Shown: positions 33,281-42,154, counted from the first letter of the stretch. The stretch is 64,000 bases of DNA from TMP-24 sp041397305 (GCA_041397305.1 JAWKWX010000016.1:3846-67845), one strand, 5' to 3'. Made by a program: numbers and translations. Notes: generated from the letters alone by a model not told the origin.

Positions 33281-33559
33281 CTATTGATAATTCTGCACAT
33301 AGGCGATGATCACGATCAGGATCATCGGGATGATATAGACGAGCCAGAGGAGTTTCTTCTTCAGCCCGCGTTCATAGGCCGCCATGCCCTTCGCGATGAA
33401 GGCGGCGCGTTCGGTCTGGCCCTGACCTTCCGGCGGGGCCGCATCCCATTGCTTTTCCAGGGACTCGCGCCGCAAGGATCGCCAATAAGCGCCAAGCAGA
33501 AGGTAGAAGACCGACAGCCCGATGAAGGCGAAGACCAGAAGGCGGAGAATGGCAATCAT
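33281..33559 (-). CDS. Small two-helix membrane protein
   Basis: A 92-residue protein with helices at residues 4-24 (ILRLLVFAFIGLSVFYLLLGA) and 71-89 (LLWLVYIIPMILIVIIAYV). Between them is a soluble segment YWRSLRRESLEKQWDAAPPE with many charged residues. The ATG overlaps the stop of the upstream DUF6638-like gene (ATGA) and the DUF1523 gene starts 10 bp past its stop, so all three are coupled. No catalytic residues are evident. It may be a structural subunit of a membrane complex with its two partners. Confidence 0.75.
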   Translation of the reverse strand: MIAILRLLVFAFIGLSVFYLLLGAYWRSLRRESLEKQWDAAPPEGQGQTERAAFIAKGMAAYERGLKKKLLWLVYIIPMILIVIIAYVQNYQ

Positions 33560-34911
33560 CGTCTGTCCCTTCGGGCGGGTTTGGCCCGAACCGCGCCCCA
33601 GGGGCCGACGCGGGCGACAAGGTCGGGCTGATGGTCGCCCATGTCAGGCTCGGGTCCGAACAGCGCCTCGCGCGTGCCCACCCGGTCCATCTGATATTCG
33701 GCGGCAAGGAAGTTCGCGACATAGTCCTGCTTGGCCTCCGACCAGCCGGAATAAAGCCGGTAGAACAGCTCCTTGTGGCAGATGAACGTCTGGCGGATGT
33801 CGAGCGGCGACAGTTCGGCCAGAAGCATGTTCACCAGATCGCGGTCAGGCCCGGCCTTGGCGCGCAGCGTGTAGAAATAGGAAGGATGGTCGGAGGTGAT
33901 GCGCGGCCAGGCGCCGCCCGCCTCGGCCCAGCGGAGCATGGCCGCAAGCCCGTGAAACTCCTCGGGCAACTGCGCGGCCAATGTATTGGCGATCAGCCTC
34001 AATTCCGCCCGCGTGCCCGCGCCAGGGTCGATCCCTTCGCGCGCGGCGAAATCGACAAGGATGAAATCCATCTTCTGGCGCAGGATCGCGGCCGCATCCG
34101 CGCCACGGGCATGGACGATCGGTTCGGCGAGGTCGTTCAGATCCAGGAACTTGGCGACCTGATTGCGGTCGCCGAGGTCGAACGTATAGGCAATCGGCAT
34201 CCGCCCGAGCACCTCTTTCGGCCCGACGGAGATCGCGGCGGGAAATTCGACCTTGGGAAACAGGTAGATCCCGCCGAAATGCGCGGTCCAGAAATTGCCC
34301 TGGTCGTAGGTCTTTTCGCCCAGCCGGATCGGATTGCGCGTGATGTCTCCGGTGGCCTTGGCCAGATCGATCATCTCGGCGATCAGCACATCGTCGTACC
34401 AGGCGTCATATTCGGTGCGGAAGCGATGGATCAGGCCCTGCATCTTCTCCGCCCCCTTCACTGCCTGCCCGGCTGTGTCGGCCCGGACCGTCACCTGCCG
34501 CAGGTCCAGAAGCTGGGCGGGCGTGGAAAGCCTGAAGATCGTATTTTCCAGCTCTCCCGCCACCGCGTCACGGGCAGTGAGGGAAAAGAGCTGTTCCTCG
34601 TTCTCCTCGATGTAGCGCACGAGAATGCCGCGCGAGGTCGAGAACTTCGCGTTCAGCAGCGGCGCTTCCTTCTGCTCGGTGGTCAGGAGGATGAACTGGC
34701 GGTTCATGCCGTTGGGGTTGAGATAAAGATGATCTCCCAGCTCGTCGCCCACCTCGGGGCTGTAGCCAGAAAGATCGATATGGAAATCTTCGAGCGCGGT
34801 CCGTTTGCCCGTCAGATGCGCCAGCGCACGGTTGTAGCGTTCGACGAGCGCGGGGGAATCGACAGCCACCAGATTGCCGAACATCAGCCCCTTTTCGATC
34901 AGCCGTCTCAT
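33556..34911 (-). CDS. DUF6638-like conserved protein
   Basis: A 451-residue soluble protein (MRRLIEKGLMFGNLVAVDSP, RYNRALAHLTGKRTALEDFHIDLSGYSPEVGDELGD, NPNGMNRQFILLTTEQKEAPLLNAKFSTSRGIL). I recognise this as a Rhodobacterales family that I recall as DUF6638; that name comes from memory. It has no signal peptide or membrane segment and no known catalytic motif. Aromatic, Trp-rich blocks (NFWTAHFGGIYLFPKVEFPA) are conserved. It leads a coupled three-gene unit with the small two-helix and DUF1523 membrane proteins, which suggests a cytoplasmic component of a membrane assembly. Confidence 0.7.
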   Translation of the reverse strand: MRRLIEKGLMFGNLVAVDSPALVERYNRALAHLTGKRTALEDFHIDLSGYSPEVGDELGDHLYLNPNGMNRQFILLTTEQKEAPLLNAKFSTSRGILVRYIEENEEQLFSLTARDAVAGELENTIFRLSTPAQLLDLRQVTVRADTAGQAVKGAEKMQGLIHRFRTEYDAWYDDVLIAEMIDLAKATGDITRNPIRLGEKTYDQGNFWTAHFGGIYLFPKVEFPAAISVGPKEVLGRMPIAYTFDLGDRNQVAKFLDLNDLAEPIVHARGADAAAILRQKMDFILVDFAAREGIDPGAGTRAELRLIANTLAAQLPEEFHGLAAMLRWAEAGGAWPRITSDHPSYFYTLRAKAGPDRDLVNMLLAELSPLDIRQTFICHKELFYRLYSGWSEAKQDYVANFLAAEYQMDRVGTREALFGPEPDMGDHQPDLVARVGPWGAVRAKPARRDRR

Positions 34912-34942
34912 CAGCGCTGCGTCTCCGGATGCCCGGGCCTCG

Positions 34943-35320
34943 TCATTCCGGCAGCCTGTCCCGCGCCAGATCCCGGCCGCGCAACCTTTCTGTCCGGCGG
35001 GAAAGCGAAAGCCAGGAAACGAGCATCAGCGGACCCCATGCGAGCATTGGCAGGAAGGAATTCCTGATCAGGTAGAACATGGTCTCGCCCGGCGCGTCCG
35101 ACAAGGCCCCGCCGACATTGGCGCCGGTCTGGGCGTAAAGATAGCCGGTCAGGGCCGTCGAGATCGCCTGAACGAGGAAGGCAGACAGAAGTACACCGGA
35201 CAGGACCATCCGGTGGGAACGGGTTTCCTTCGGCACGATCAGGCGCGGCAGAGAGATCGCGGCCGCGCCAAGAATAAGGATCGGCAGGAACGTGTTTGAA
35301 AATCCGATCGGAACGTCCAT
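34943..35320 (-). CDS. Hypothetical membrane protein
   Basis: A 125-residue protein with three or four hydrophobic segments (TFLPILILGAAAISLPRLIV, VLSGVLLSAFLVQAISTALTGYLYA, SFLPMLAWGPLMLVSWLSL) and an Arg-rich tail (SRRTERLRGRDLARDRL), so the C-terminus is probably cytoplasmic. No family is recognised. It ends 31 bp before the DUF6638-like gene starts, same strand, and could be the first gene of that operon. It diverges from the HAD gene across 124 bp. Confidence 0.6.
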   Translation of the reverse strand: MDVPIGFSNTFLPILILGAAAISLPRLIVPKETRSHRMVLSGVLLSAFLVQAISTALTGYLYAQTGANVGGALSDAPGETMFYLIRNSFLPMLAWGPLMLVSWLSLSRRTERLRGRDLARDRLPE

Positions 35321-35444
35321 TTCACCCCCGCGACACGTCTAGTTGCGCGGCCCCATCAGCCTTATGTCGCATTCCGCAAGCTTCATGTACAGACTGAGTT
35401 GACCGGTCCGGCGCAGGTGTCGACCGCATGGGACAGTATCGGAA

Positions 35445-36188
35445 ATGACCAACCGCGGGGCCAAGGACCGTTCAGAGCCTGCGGGCTATGTGCCCCGACC
35501 TTCCGCGCGGGGCTTTTCGCTGGTGATCTTCGACTGCGACGGCGTTCTTATCGACAGCGAGATCATCAGTGCGCGCATGCTGATCGCGGAACTGGCCAAG
35601 CTCGGCCTGTCGATCGACATGGACTATGTAACGCGCCATTTCCTGGGCCGCAGCTATCCGACGGTGATCCGTCAGGTCCGGGCGGAATTCGGCATCGACC
35701 TGCCGGAAAGCTTCGAGGCGCGCTATCGCGAGAGCCTGCTGGAAGCCTTCCGCAGCGGGCTGAGGATCGTGCCGCATGTGCGCGCGGTCCTGGAGCGGAT
35801 CGGAGTTCCCTTCTGCGTCGCCACCTCGTCAAGCCCGCGACGCGCGGACATGTCGCTTGACCTTGTCGGGCTCCGGGGTCTGGTGGGCGATCGGCTGTTC
35901 ACCTCCTCGCAGGTGGCGCGGGGCAAGCCCGAACCCGATCTTTTCCTGCACGCCGCCGCCGCGATGGGCGTCGATCCGGTCCGCACACTGGTGATCGAAG
36001 ATAGCCTGACCGGCATCCGCGCGGGGCTTGCGGCGGGCATGACGGTCTGGCGGTTCGTGGGCGCAAGCCACCTCGGCCCCGACACGCCGGAAGAGCCGGA
36101 AGGGGCACGGCCGCACCGCAGGCTTGTTTCATTCGAGAACTTCTTTCAGATTGCACCGGATCTGAAGAAGGACGAACGGTCGGCATGA
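35445..36188 (+). CDS. HAD superfamily phosphatase (polyol operon)
   Basis: A 247-residue HAD hydrolase of the beta-phosphoglucomutase-like subclass. Motif I is FSLVIFDCDGVLIDSE (nucleophile and acid Asp at about residues 31 and 33), motif II is VATSSSP, motif III Lys is in ARGKPEPDLFLHAA and motif IV is LVIEDSLTGIRAG. About 25 non-conserved residues precede motif I. Its stop overlaps the smoC ATG (ATGA), tying it to polyol metabolism; it may dephosphorylate a sugar or polyol phosphate that would be toxic. The exact substrate is not visible. Confidence 0.87.
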   Translation: MTNRGAKDRSEPAGYVPRPSARGFSLVIFDCDGVLIDSEIISARMLIAELAKLGLSIDMDYVTRHFLGRSYPTVIRQVRAEFGIDLPESFEARYRESLLEAFRSGLRIVPHVRAVLERIGVPFCVATSSSPRRADMSLDLVGLRGLVGDRLFTSSQVARGKPEPDLFLHAAAAMGVDPVRTLVIEDSLTGIRAGLAAGMTVWRFVGASHLGPDTPEEPEGARPHRRLVSFENFFQIAPDLKKDERSA

Positions 36189-37132
36189 CAGGCGAACCGA
36201 CATTGCTGGACGAGGCAGCGCGTGCGGGCTGGCTGTCCTATGTTGCGGGCATGACGCAGGACCAGATCGCCGCCGAACTGGGCGTTTCGCGCCAGCGCGC
36301 GCAACGCCTTGTCAGCAAGGCGATGGCCGAGGGGCTGGTGAAGGTGCGCCTCGATCACAAGATCGGCCGGTGCCTCGAACTCGAAGCGGGGCTCATCCGC
36401 CGCTTCGGTCTGCAGCAGGCGCGCGTCGCACCCGACCTTGGCCCGGGCGCGGATCCGGCGCGCGCGACGGCCGGGGCGGCGGCGGCACTTCTGGAAAGCT
36501 ATCTGGCGCGGCCGGAAAGCCAGACGATCGCCTTCGGCACCGGCCGGGCGCTGAGCGCCATGGTCGCCGAAATCGCCACCCAGCCGAACGAACGCCACAG
36601 GATCGTCTCGCTCATCGGCAATATCGCGCCCGATGGCTCGGCCTCTTTCTATGACGTGATCATGCGGCTTGCCGACAAGCTGCACGCGCCGCATTATCCG
36701 ATGCCGGTGCCGCTGATTTCCGAGACACCCGAGGAGCGCGCCATGTTCCACGCGCTGCGCCCGGTCCAGACCGTTGCGACCCTGGCGCAGGAGGCCGATG
36801 TGGTCTTCGTGGGCATCGGTCAGATGGGCGAGGATGCGCCGCTTTACAAGGACGGGTTCGTGACCCGCGCCCAGCTCGCGGACATGCGGGCTAAGGGCGC
36901 GGCGGGCGAGATCGTGGGCGGCGTCTATGATCGCGCCGGCCGCTATATCGAAACGCCGATTTCCGCCCTTGTGGGCGGGGTGCGGGTGGAACCGGGCCGC
37001 ATCGGGCCGGTGATCGGCGTGGCCGCCGGACCGACAAAGGTTTCGGCGATCTGCGCGGCTCTGACGGGCCGAATCGTCAATTGCCTCGTGACCGACGAAC
37101 CAACTGCAAGCGCCCTGCTTTCCCAGCCCTGA
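36185..37132 (+). CDS. smoC: SorC/DeoR-family sugar-responsive regulator
   Basis: A 315-residue regulator. The N-terminal helix-turn-helix spans about residues 15-55 (YVAGMTQDQIAAELGVSRQRAQRLVSKAMAEGLV). The C-terminal sugar-phosphate-isomerase-like domain (ISOCOT) has IAFGTGRALSAMV, RIVSLIGNIAPDGSASFYDVI, VVFVGIGQMGEDAPLYKDG and GPTKVSAICAAL. Its place just before the binding protein and permeases matches smoC of R. sphaeroides. It presumably binds an effector polyol or its phosphate and represses the operon, perhaps at the inverted repeat overlapping the -10 box at 37190-37203. Confidence 0.85.
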   Translation: MTGEPTLLDEAARAGWLSYVAGMTQDQIAAELGVSRQRAQRLVSKAMAEGLVKVRLDHKIGRCLELEAGLIRRFGLQQARVAPDLGPGADPARATAGAAAALLESYLARPESQTIAFGTGRALSAMVAEIATQPNERHRIVSLIGNIAPDGSASFYDVIMRLADKLHAPHYPMPVPLISETPEERAMFHALRPVQTVATLAQEADVVFVGIGQMGEDAPLYKDGFVTRAQLADMRAKGAAGEIVGGVYDRAGRYIETPISALVGGVRVEPGRIGPVIGVAAGPTKVSAICAALTGRIVNCLVTDEPTASALLSQP

Positions 37133-37168
37133 CAGCGACCGCCACTGAGTTTGTTCGCATTTTCCCGA

Positions 37169-37203
37169 TTGACCTGATGCGCGCTAATGTGAATAATTAC
37201 TCA
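37169..37203 (+). promoter_or_regulatory. smoE promoter overlapped by an inverted repeat
   Basis: TTGACC (37169-37174) and AATAAT (37192-37197) are separated by 17 bp, a good sigma-70 promoter. The -10 box lies inside TGAATAATTACTCA (37190-37203), an inverted repeat (TGA.TAATTA.TCA with one central mismatch per arm). A repressor bound there would block RNA polymerase; SmoC, encoded just upstream, is the obvious candidate. The region is unusually AT-rich for this chromosome. Confidence 0.6.
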
Positions 37204-37239
37204 TACGATGGGCAAATGCTCATTCTCAGGGAGGACATC

Positions 37240-38553
37240 ATGACTTTCACAATCCGGGCGCTTCTGGGCGCCTGCGCCGTCGGCGCCATCTGCTCGGCAG
37301 CCACGGCGGAAACCACGATCACCGTCGCCACGGTCAACAACGGCGACATGGTCCGCATGCAGGGCCTGATGGACGACTTCTATGCCAAGCACCCCGACAT
37401 CAAGGTGGAATGGGTGACGCTGGAAGAAAACGTCCTGCGCCAGAACGTCACCACCGACATCGCCACCGGCGGCGGCCAGTATGACGTGATCACCATCGGC
37501 ACCTACGAGGTTCCGATCTGGGGCAAGCAGGGCTGGCTGGAAAGCCTGAACGACCTGCCCGCCGAATATGACGTGGACGACCTTCTGCCGCCGATCCGGG
37601 GCGGTCTGACCGTCGACGGCAACCTCTATGCGTCGCCCTTCTATGGCGAATCGTCCTTCGTGAACTATCGCAAGGACCTGGCGGAAAAGGCCGGGATCAC
37701 CATCCCGGATGCGCCCACCTGGGACGACATCAAGGCCGCGGCGGCCGCGATGACCGATCAGGCCAACGGCATCTACGGCATCTGCCTGCGCGGCAAGGCC
37801 GGCTGGGGCGAGAACATGGCGTTCCTGACCACGATGGCCAACAGCTATGGCGCGCGCTGGTTCGACGAAAACTGGGTTCCCCAGTTCGACCAGCCGGAAT
37901 GGAAGGCCGTGATGACCGACTACGTCGACATGCTGACCAAGTACGGTCCGCCCGGCGCGTCGAACAACGGCTACAACGAAAACCTGACGCTGTCGCTGCA
38001 GGGCAAATGCGCGATGCGCATGGATGCAACCGTGTCGGCGGGTGCGCTGACCGACCCGAAACAGTCCGAGTTTGCCGACAAGGTCGGTTTCGCTCTGGCA
38101 CCTGACATGGGCCTTGGCAAGCGGGCGAACTGGCTCTGGGCCTGGTCGCTGGCGATCCCGGCGTCTTCGGATGCCAAGGACGCGGCCAAGACCTTCATCG
38201 ACTGGGCGACCAACAAGGACTACATCGCCCTTGTCGCGTCCAAGGAAGGCTGGGGCGCAGCTCCTCCCGGCACCCGGACCTCGCTTTACGAGAACCCGGA
38301 ATATGCGAAGCTTCCGTTCGCGAAGATGACCATCGACTCGATCAACGCGGCTGATCCGACCAACCCGACGGTCAAGCCGGTGCCTTACACGGGCGTCCAG
38401 TTCGTCGCGATCCCCGAGTTCGCCGGTCTGGCGACGTCGATCGGCGAGATCTTCTCGGCGGCTCTGGCAGGACAGAAGTCGGTTGACGACGCCCTGGCCG
38501 AGGCTCAGGCCCTGGCCACGGATGAAATGACTGCGTCCGGTTACATCAAGTAA
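37240..38553 (+). CDS. smoE: Polyol ABC transporter substrate-binding protein
   Basis: A 437-residue extracellular solute-binding protein of family 1. The signal peptide spans about residues 1-23 (MTFTIRALLGACAVGAICSA then ATAE). The mature part has TVATVNNGDMVRMQGLMDDF, then DVITIGTYEVPIWGKQGWLE, GICLRGKAGWGENMAFLTTM and WLWAWSLAIPASS. It should bind sorbitol/mannitol in the periplasm for SmoFGK. AGGGAGGACATC precedes the ATG at 37240. Two strong hairpins after the gene probably raise its mRNA level relative to the permeases, as usual for binding proteins. Confidence 0.92.
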   Translation: MTFTIRALLGACAVGAICSAATAETTITVATVNNGDMVRMQGLMDDFYAKHPDIKVEWVTLEENVLRQNVTTDIATGGGQYDVITIGTYEVPIWGKQGWLESLNDLPAEYDVDDLLPPIRGGLTVDGNLYASPFYGESSFVNYRKDLAEKAGITIPDAPTWDDIKAAAAAMTDQANGIYGICLRGKAGWGENMAFLTTMANSYGARWFDENWVPQFDQPEWKAVMTDYVDMLTKYGPPGASNNGYNENLTLSLQGKCAMRMDATVSAGALTDPKQSEFADKVGFALAPDMGLGKRANWLWAWSLAIPASSDAKDAAKTFIDWATNKDYIALVASKEGWGAAPPGTRTSLYENPEYAKLPFAKMTIDSINAADPTNPTVKPVPYTGVQFVAIPEFAGLATSIGEIFSAALAGQKSVDDALAEAQALATDEMTASGYIK

Positions 38554-38562
38554 GATCAGGAC

Positions 38563-38620
38563 CCGGCCCGTCCGCGGGCCGGTGCTCTCTCTCCCCCGCA
38601 GATCGCCAATTGCGGGGGAG
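38563..38620 (+). promoter_or_regulatory. Two intercistronic hairpins after smoE
   Basis: CCGGCCCG-TCCG-CGGGCCGG (38563-38582) is followed by CTCCCCCGCA (38591-38600) and TGCGGGGGAG (38611-38620), a perfect 10-bp stem with a 10-base loop. They lie between smoE and smoF. No T-run follows, so they fit mRNA 3'-end stabilisation and partial termination, the standard way to make more binding protein than permease. Confidence 0.65.
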
Positions 38621-38677
38621 CTTGCCCGGTAAGTACCGTGCAGCCGGATCAGCGCAACTCTCAATCGGAGGCACCCC

Positions 38678-39550
38678 GTGGCAACGCAATCCTCACGTCT
38701 TGCTGCACGCCTTATGGTCGCGCCGTCCGTGATCGTCCTGTTCATCTGGATGATCGTCCCGCTGGCCATGGCCATCTATTATTCGTTCCGGCTCTATCGG
38801 CTGATTTCACCGGATCGGACCGGGTGGGTCGGATTCCGCAACTACACCTGGTTCGTCAACTCGCCCGAATTCTGGCTGGCGATCTCGAACACGCTACTGC
38901 TCGTCGGTGGCGTTCTTGTCATCACCATCGTTCTTGGAACGCTGATCGCCCTTCTGATCGACCAGCCGGTCTGGGGACAGGGCCCACTGCGCATCCTTGT
39001 CATCTCGCCCTTTTTCGTGATGCCCCCCGTCGCGGCCTCGATCTGGGAAAATCTGTTCATGCATCCGCAGAACGGCATGCTGGCGTCGCTGGCCCAAGGG
39101 CTGGGCATGAAGCCGATCCTGTTCATGGAAAGTTATCCGATGGCCTCGGTGATCTTCATCGTGTCCTGGGAATGGCTGCCCTTCGCGACGCTGATCCTTC
39201 TGACCGCGCTGCAATCGCTGTCCTCCGAGCAGCTTGAGGCGGCCGAAATGGATGGCGCCAGCGCGCTCAGCCGGTTCCGCCATATCATCCTGCCGCACAT
39301 GACCCGGGCGATCACCGTGGTGATCCTGATCCAGACGATCTTCCTTCTGGGCATCTTCGGCGAGATCTTCACCACCACCCAGGGCGGCCCCGGTTCGGCC
39401 TCGACGACGCTGCCCTACATGATCTTCAAGCAGGCGATCGCGGCCAAGGACATCGGGCGGGCGGCAGCGGGCGGGATCATCGCGGTGATCCTGGCCAATA
39501 TCGTGGCCTATTTCCTGATGCGCGGCATCGGCCGCAATCTGGACGCTTGA
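38678..39550 (+). CDS. smoF: Polyol ABC transporter permease
   Basis: A 290-residue MalF-type permease starting at GTG with CGGAGG seven bases upstream. It has six membrane helices and the EAA loop EAAEMDGASALSRFRHIILPHM (about residues 187-208) that contacts the ATPase. Together with SmoG it forms the channel for the SmoE-bound polyol. It starts 125 bp after smoE, past two hairpins, and ends 11 bp before smoG. Confidence 0.93.
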   Translation: MATQSSRLAARLMVAPSVIVLFIWMIVPLAMAIYYSFRLYRLISPDRTGWVGFRNYTWFVNSPEFWLAISNTLLLVGGVLVITIVLGTLIALLIDQPVWGQGPLRILVISPFFVMPPVAASIWENLFMHPQNGMLASLAQGLGMKPILFMESYPMASVIFIVSWEWLPFATLILLTALQSLSSEQLEAAEMDGASALSRFRHIILPHMTRAITVVILIQTIFLLGIFGEIFTTTQGGPGSASTTLPYMIFKQAIAAKDIGRAAAGGIIAVILANIVAYFLMRGIGRNLDA

Positions 39551-39561
39551 AGGAGCACCCC

Positions 39562-40392
39562 ATGGCACGCGCAACTTCTCCTCGCCGCAAGGTCCTCACC
39601 ACACTGGCCGCATGGGCCGTGGCGCTGGTCATTTTCTTCCCCGTCCTGTGGATGATCCTCACCTCGTTCAAGACCGAGGTCTCTGCCGTCGCCTCGCCGC
39701 CGCAGCTTTTCACCGCCGACTGGACGCTGGAAAACTATGTCGAGGTCTGGGGCCGGTCGGATTATCCGCGCTTCTTCTGGAACTCGGTCGTGATCTCGGT
39801 CGGCTCGACGCTCTTGGGGCTCGCCATCGCGATCCCCTCGGCCTGGGCCATGGCCTTCGTGCCGGGCAAGCGGACCAAGGACCTCTTGATGTGGATGCTG
39901 TCCACCAAGATGATGCCCGCCGTCGCCGTGATGATCCCGATCTACCTGATCTTCCTCTGGACGGGTCTCATCGACACCAAGATCGGCCTCGTCATCGCGC
40001 TGATGCTGATGAACCTGCCGATCATCATCTGGATGCTCTACACCTACTTCAAGGAAATCCCCGGCGAGATCCTCGAGGCGTCCCGGATGGACGGCGCCAG
40101 CCTTTGGGGCGAGATCGTCCATGTCCTGACGCCGATGGCGTTGCCGGGCATCGCCTCGACCATGCTTCTGAACATCATCCTGGCCTGGAACGAGGCGTTC
40201 TGGACCATCGTGCTTACGACCACCAAAGCGGCGCCCCTGTCGGCTTTCATCGCCAGCTTCTCGGCGCCGCAGGGTCTGTTCTACGCGAAACTTTCGGCGG
40301 CATCGGCCATGGCCATCATGCCGATCCTGATCCTTGGCTGGTTCAGCCAGAAACAACTCGTCCGCGGCCTGACCTTCGGCGCCGTGAAGTGA
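39562..40392 (+). CDS. smoG: Polyol ABC transporter permease
   Basis: A 276-residue MalG-type permease with six helices and the EAA-type loop EASRMDGASLWGEIVHVLTPMALP. The ATG at 39562 has AAGGAG at the end of smoF as its ribosome site. The C-terminus KQLVRGLTFGAVK is the usual MalG-family end, which reaches into the ATPase dimer. It partners SmoF and SmoK. Confidence 0.93.
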   Translation: MARATSPRRKVLTTLAAWAVALVIFFPVLWMILTSFKTEVSAVASPPQLFTADWTLENYVEVWGRSDYPRFFWNSVVISVGSTLLGLAIAIPSAWAMAFVPGKRTKDLLMWMLSTKMMPAVAVMIPIYLIFLWTGLIDTKIGLVIALMLMNLPIIIWMLYTYFKEIPGEILEASRMDGASLWGEIVHVLTPMALPGIASTMLLNIILAWNEAFWTIVLTTTKAAPLSAFIASFSAPQGLFYAKLSAASAMAIMPILILGWFSQKQLVRGLTFGAVK

Positions 40393-40399
40393 GGAAGAC

Positions 40400-41389
40400 A
40401 TGGGCAAGATAGAACTCACCAAAGTCCGCAAATCGTTCGGCGACGTCCATGTCATCCCCGGCATCGACCTGACCGTCGAGGACGGCGAATTCGTGGTCTT
40501 CGTCGGCCCCTCGGGCTGTGGCAAGTCCACGCTGCTGCGGCTGATCGCGGGGCTGGAGGATACGACATCCGGCACAATCGAGATCGACGGCAAGGACGCA
40601 ACCGCGCTGCCGCCCGCCAAGCGCGGTCTGGCGATGGTCTTCCAGTCCTATGCGCTTTATCCGCACATGACGGTCCGCAAGAACATCGCCTTTCCGCTGA
40701 AGATGGCCGGGATGGATCAGGTCGAGCAGGACAAACGGGTCGAGCGCGCGGCGCAGGTGCTGAACCTGACGAGCTATCTCGACCGTCGCCCCGGCCAGCT
40801 CTCTGGCGGCCAGCGCCAGCGCGTCGCCATCGGCCGCGCCATCGTACGCGAACCGGCGGCCTTCCTCTTCGACGAGCCGCTGTCGAACCTTGACGCCGCC
40901 CTGCGCGTCGGCATGCGGCAGGAAATCAGCGAACTGCACCAGTCGCTGAAGACCACGATGATCTACGTGACACACGACCAGGTCGAGGCAATGACCATGG
41001 CCGACAAGATCGTCGTCCTGAATGCGGGCCGGATCGAGCAGGTGGGCGCGCCGCTCGAACTCTACAACACCCCCCGCAACCTCTTTGTCGCGGGCTTCAT
41101 CGGCAGCCCGAAGATGAACTTCATCGAGGGCGCCGAAGCCGCCCGGCACAAGGCCCACACCATCGGGGTACGGCCGGAACATATCGCGGTCGGCGACGGG
41201 CCGTGGGAAGGGGTGGTCGGCCTCTCGGAACATCTGGGGTCTGACAGTTTCCTGAAGGTCGCCGTCGACGGGGTCGGCATCCTGACGGTCCGCGCGCCGG
41301 GCGAGGTAGGCGCCCATCACGGCGACCGCATTCGCCTGGCGCCCGCCGGAAAGATCCATCGCTTTGACGAAAGCGGTAATGCTCTATGA
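40400..41389 (+). CDS. smoK: Polyol ABC transporter ATP-binding protein
   Basis: A 329-residue MalK/UgpC-type ATPase that energises polyol import. Walker A is GPSGCGKST (about residues 36-44), the signature is LSGGQRQR, Walker B is AAFLFDEPLSNLD and the switch His is in VTHDQVEAM. The C-terminal TOBE regulatory domain is present (VRPEHIAVGDGPWEG) though slightly short. The ATG lies 7 bp after smoG; its stop overlaps smoS (ATGA). Confidence 0.94.
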   Translation: MGKIELTKVRKSFGDVHVIPGIDLTVEDGEFVVFVGPSGCGKSTLLRLIAGLEDTTSGTIEIDGKDATALPPAKRGLAMVFQSYALYPHMTVRKNIAFPLKMAGMDQVEQDKRVERAAQVLNLTSYLDRRPGQLSGGQRQRVAIGRAIVREPAAFLFDEPLSNLDAALRVGMRQEISELHQSLKTTMIYVTHDQVEAMTMADKIVVLNAGRIEQVGAPLELYNTPRNLFVAGFIGSPKMNFIEGAEAARHKAHTIGVRPEHIAVGDGPWEGVVGLSEHLGSDSFLKVAVDGVGILTVRAPGEVGAHHGDRIRLAPAGKIHRFDESGNAL

Positions 41390-42153
41390 GATTGCAAGGA
41401 AAGACCGCGCTGATCACAGGTGCCGCGCGCGGCATCGGCCGCGCCTTTGCCGCTGCCTATGCGGCGGAAGGCGCACGGGTCTGGATCGCCGACATCAACC
41501 TGCCCGAGGCCGAGGCTGCCGTCGGCGAAATCGGCAGCATGGCCCGTGCCGTTCATCTGGATGTCAGCCGACAGGAGAGCATCGAAGCTGCAATGGCAGC
41601 GGTCGCGAACGCGGGCGGCATCGATATCCTGGTGAACAACGCCGCCCTTTTCGACATGGCGCCCGTCGTCGAGATCACGCAGGACAGTTACGACCGGCTG
41701 TTCTCGGTCAACGTCGCGGGCACGCTCTTCCTGATGCAGGCGGCGGCCAAGGCGATGATCGCGCAGGGCCGGGGCGGCAAGATCATCAACATGGCCAGCC
41801 AGGCCGGGCGTCGTGGCGAGGCCCTTGTCGGTGTCTATTGCGCGACGAAGGCCGCCGTCATCTCGCTCACCCAGTCCGCGGGGCTCGACCTCATCAAGCA
41901 CGGGATCAACGTGAATGCGATCGCGCCAGGCGTCGTGGACGGTGAACATTGGGATCATGTCGACCGCCTCTTCGCCCGCTACGAGGGCCGCGCGCCGGGC
42001 GAGAAGAAAAGGCTGGTGGGCGAGGCAGTCCCCTTCGGCCGCATGGGAACGGCGGCCGACCTGACCGGCATGGCAATCTTCCTTGCCTCGCCCGAGGCCG
42101 ATTATGTCGTCGCGCAGTGCTACGGCGTCGACGGCGGGAACTGGATGGCCTGA
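41386..42153 (+). CDS. smoS: Sorbitol (polyol) dehydrogenase, SDR family
   Basis: A 255-residue short-chain dehydrogenase, length and position as in the R. sphaeroides sorbitol dehydrogenase. Visible are the cofactor motif TGAARGIGRAFA, DI at the end of the second strand (NAD preference), NNAA, the catalytic Ser in INMASQAG and the YxxxK pair in VYCATKAAVISL. It should oxidise sorbitol to fructose and galactitol to tagatose, as known for its relatives. It overlaps smoK by 4 bases and precedes mtlK by 1 bp. Confidence 0.9.
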   Translation: MRLQGKTALITGAARGIGRAFAAAYAAEGARVWIADINLPEAEAAVGEIGSMARAVHLDVSRQESIEAAMAAVANAGGIDILVNNAALFDMAPVVEITQDSYDRLFSVNVAGTLFLMQAAAKAMIAQGRGGKIINMASQAGRRGEALVGVYCATKAAVISLTQSAGLDLIKHGINVNAIAPGVVDGEHWDHVDRLFARYEGRAPGEKKRLVGEAVPFGRMGTAADLTGMAIFLASPEADYVVAQCYGVDGGNWMA

Positions 42154-42154
42154 G

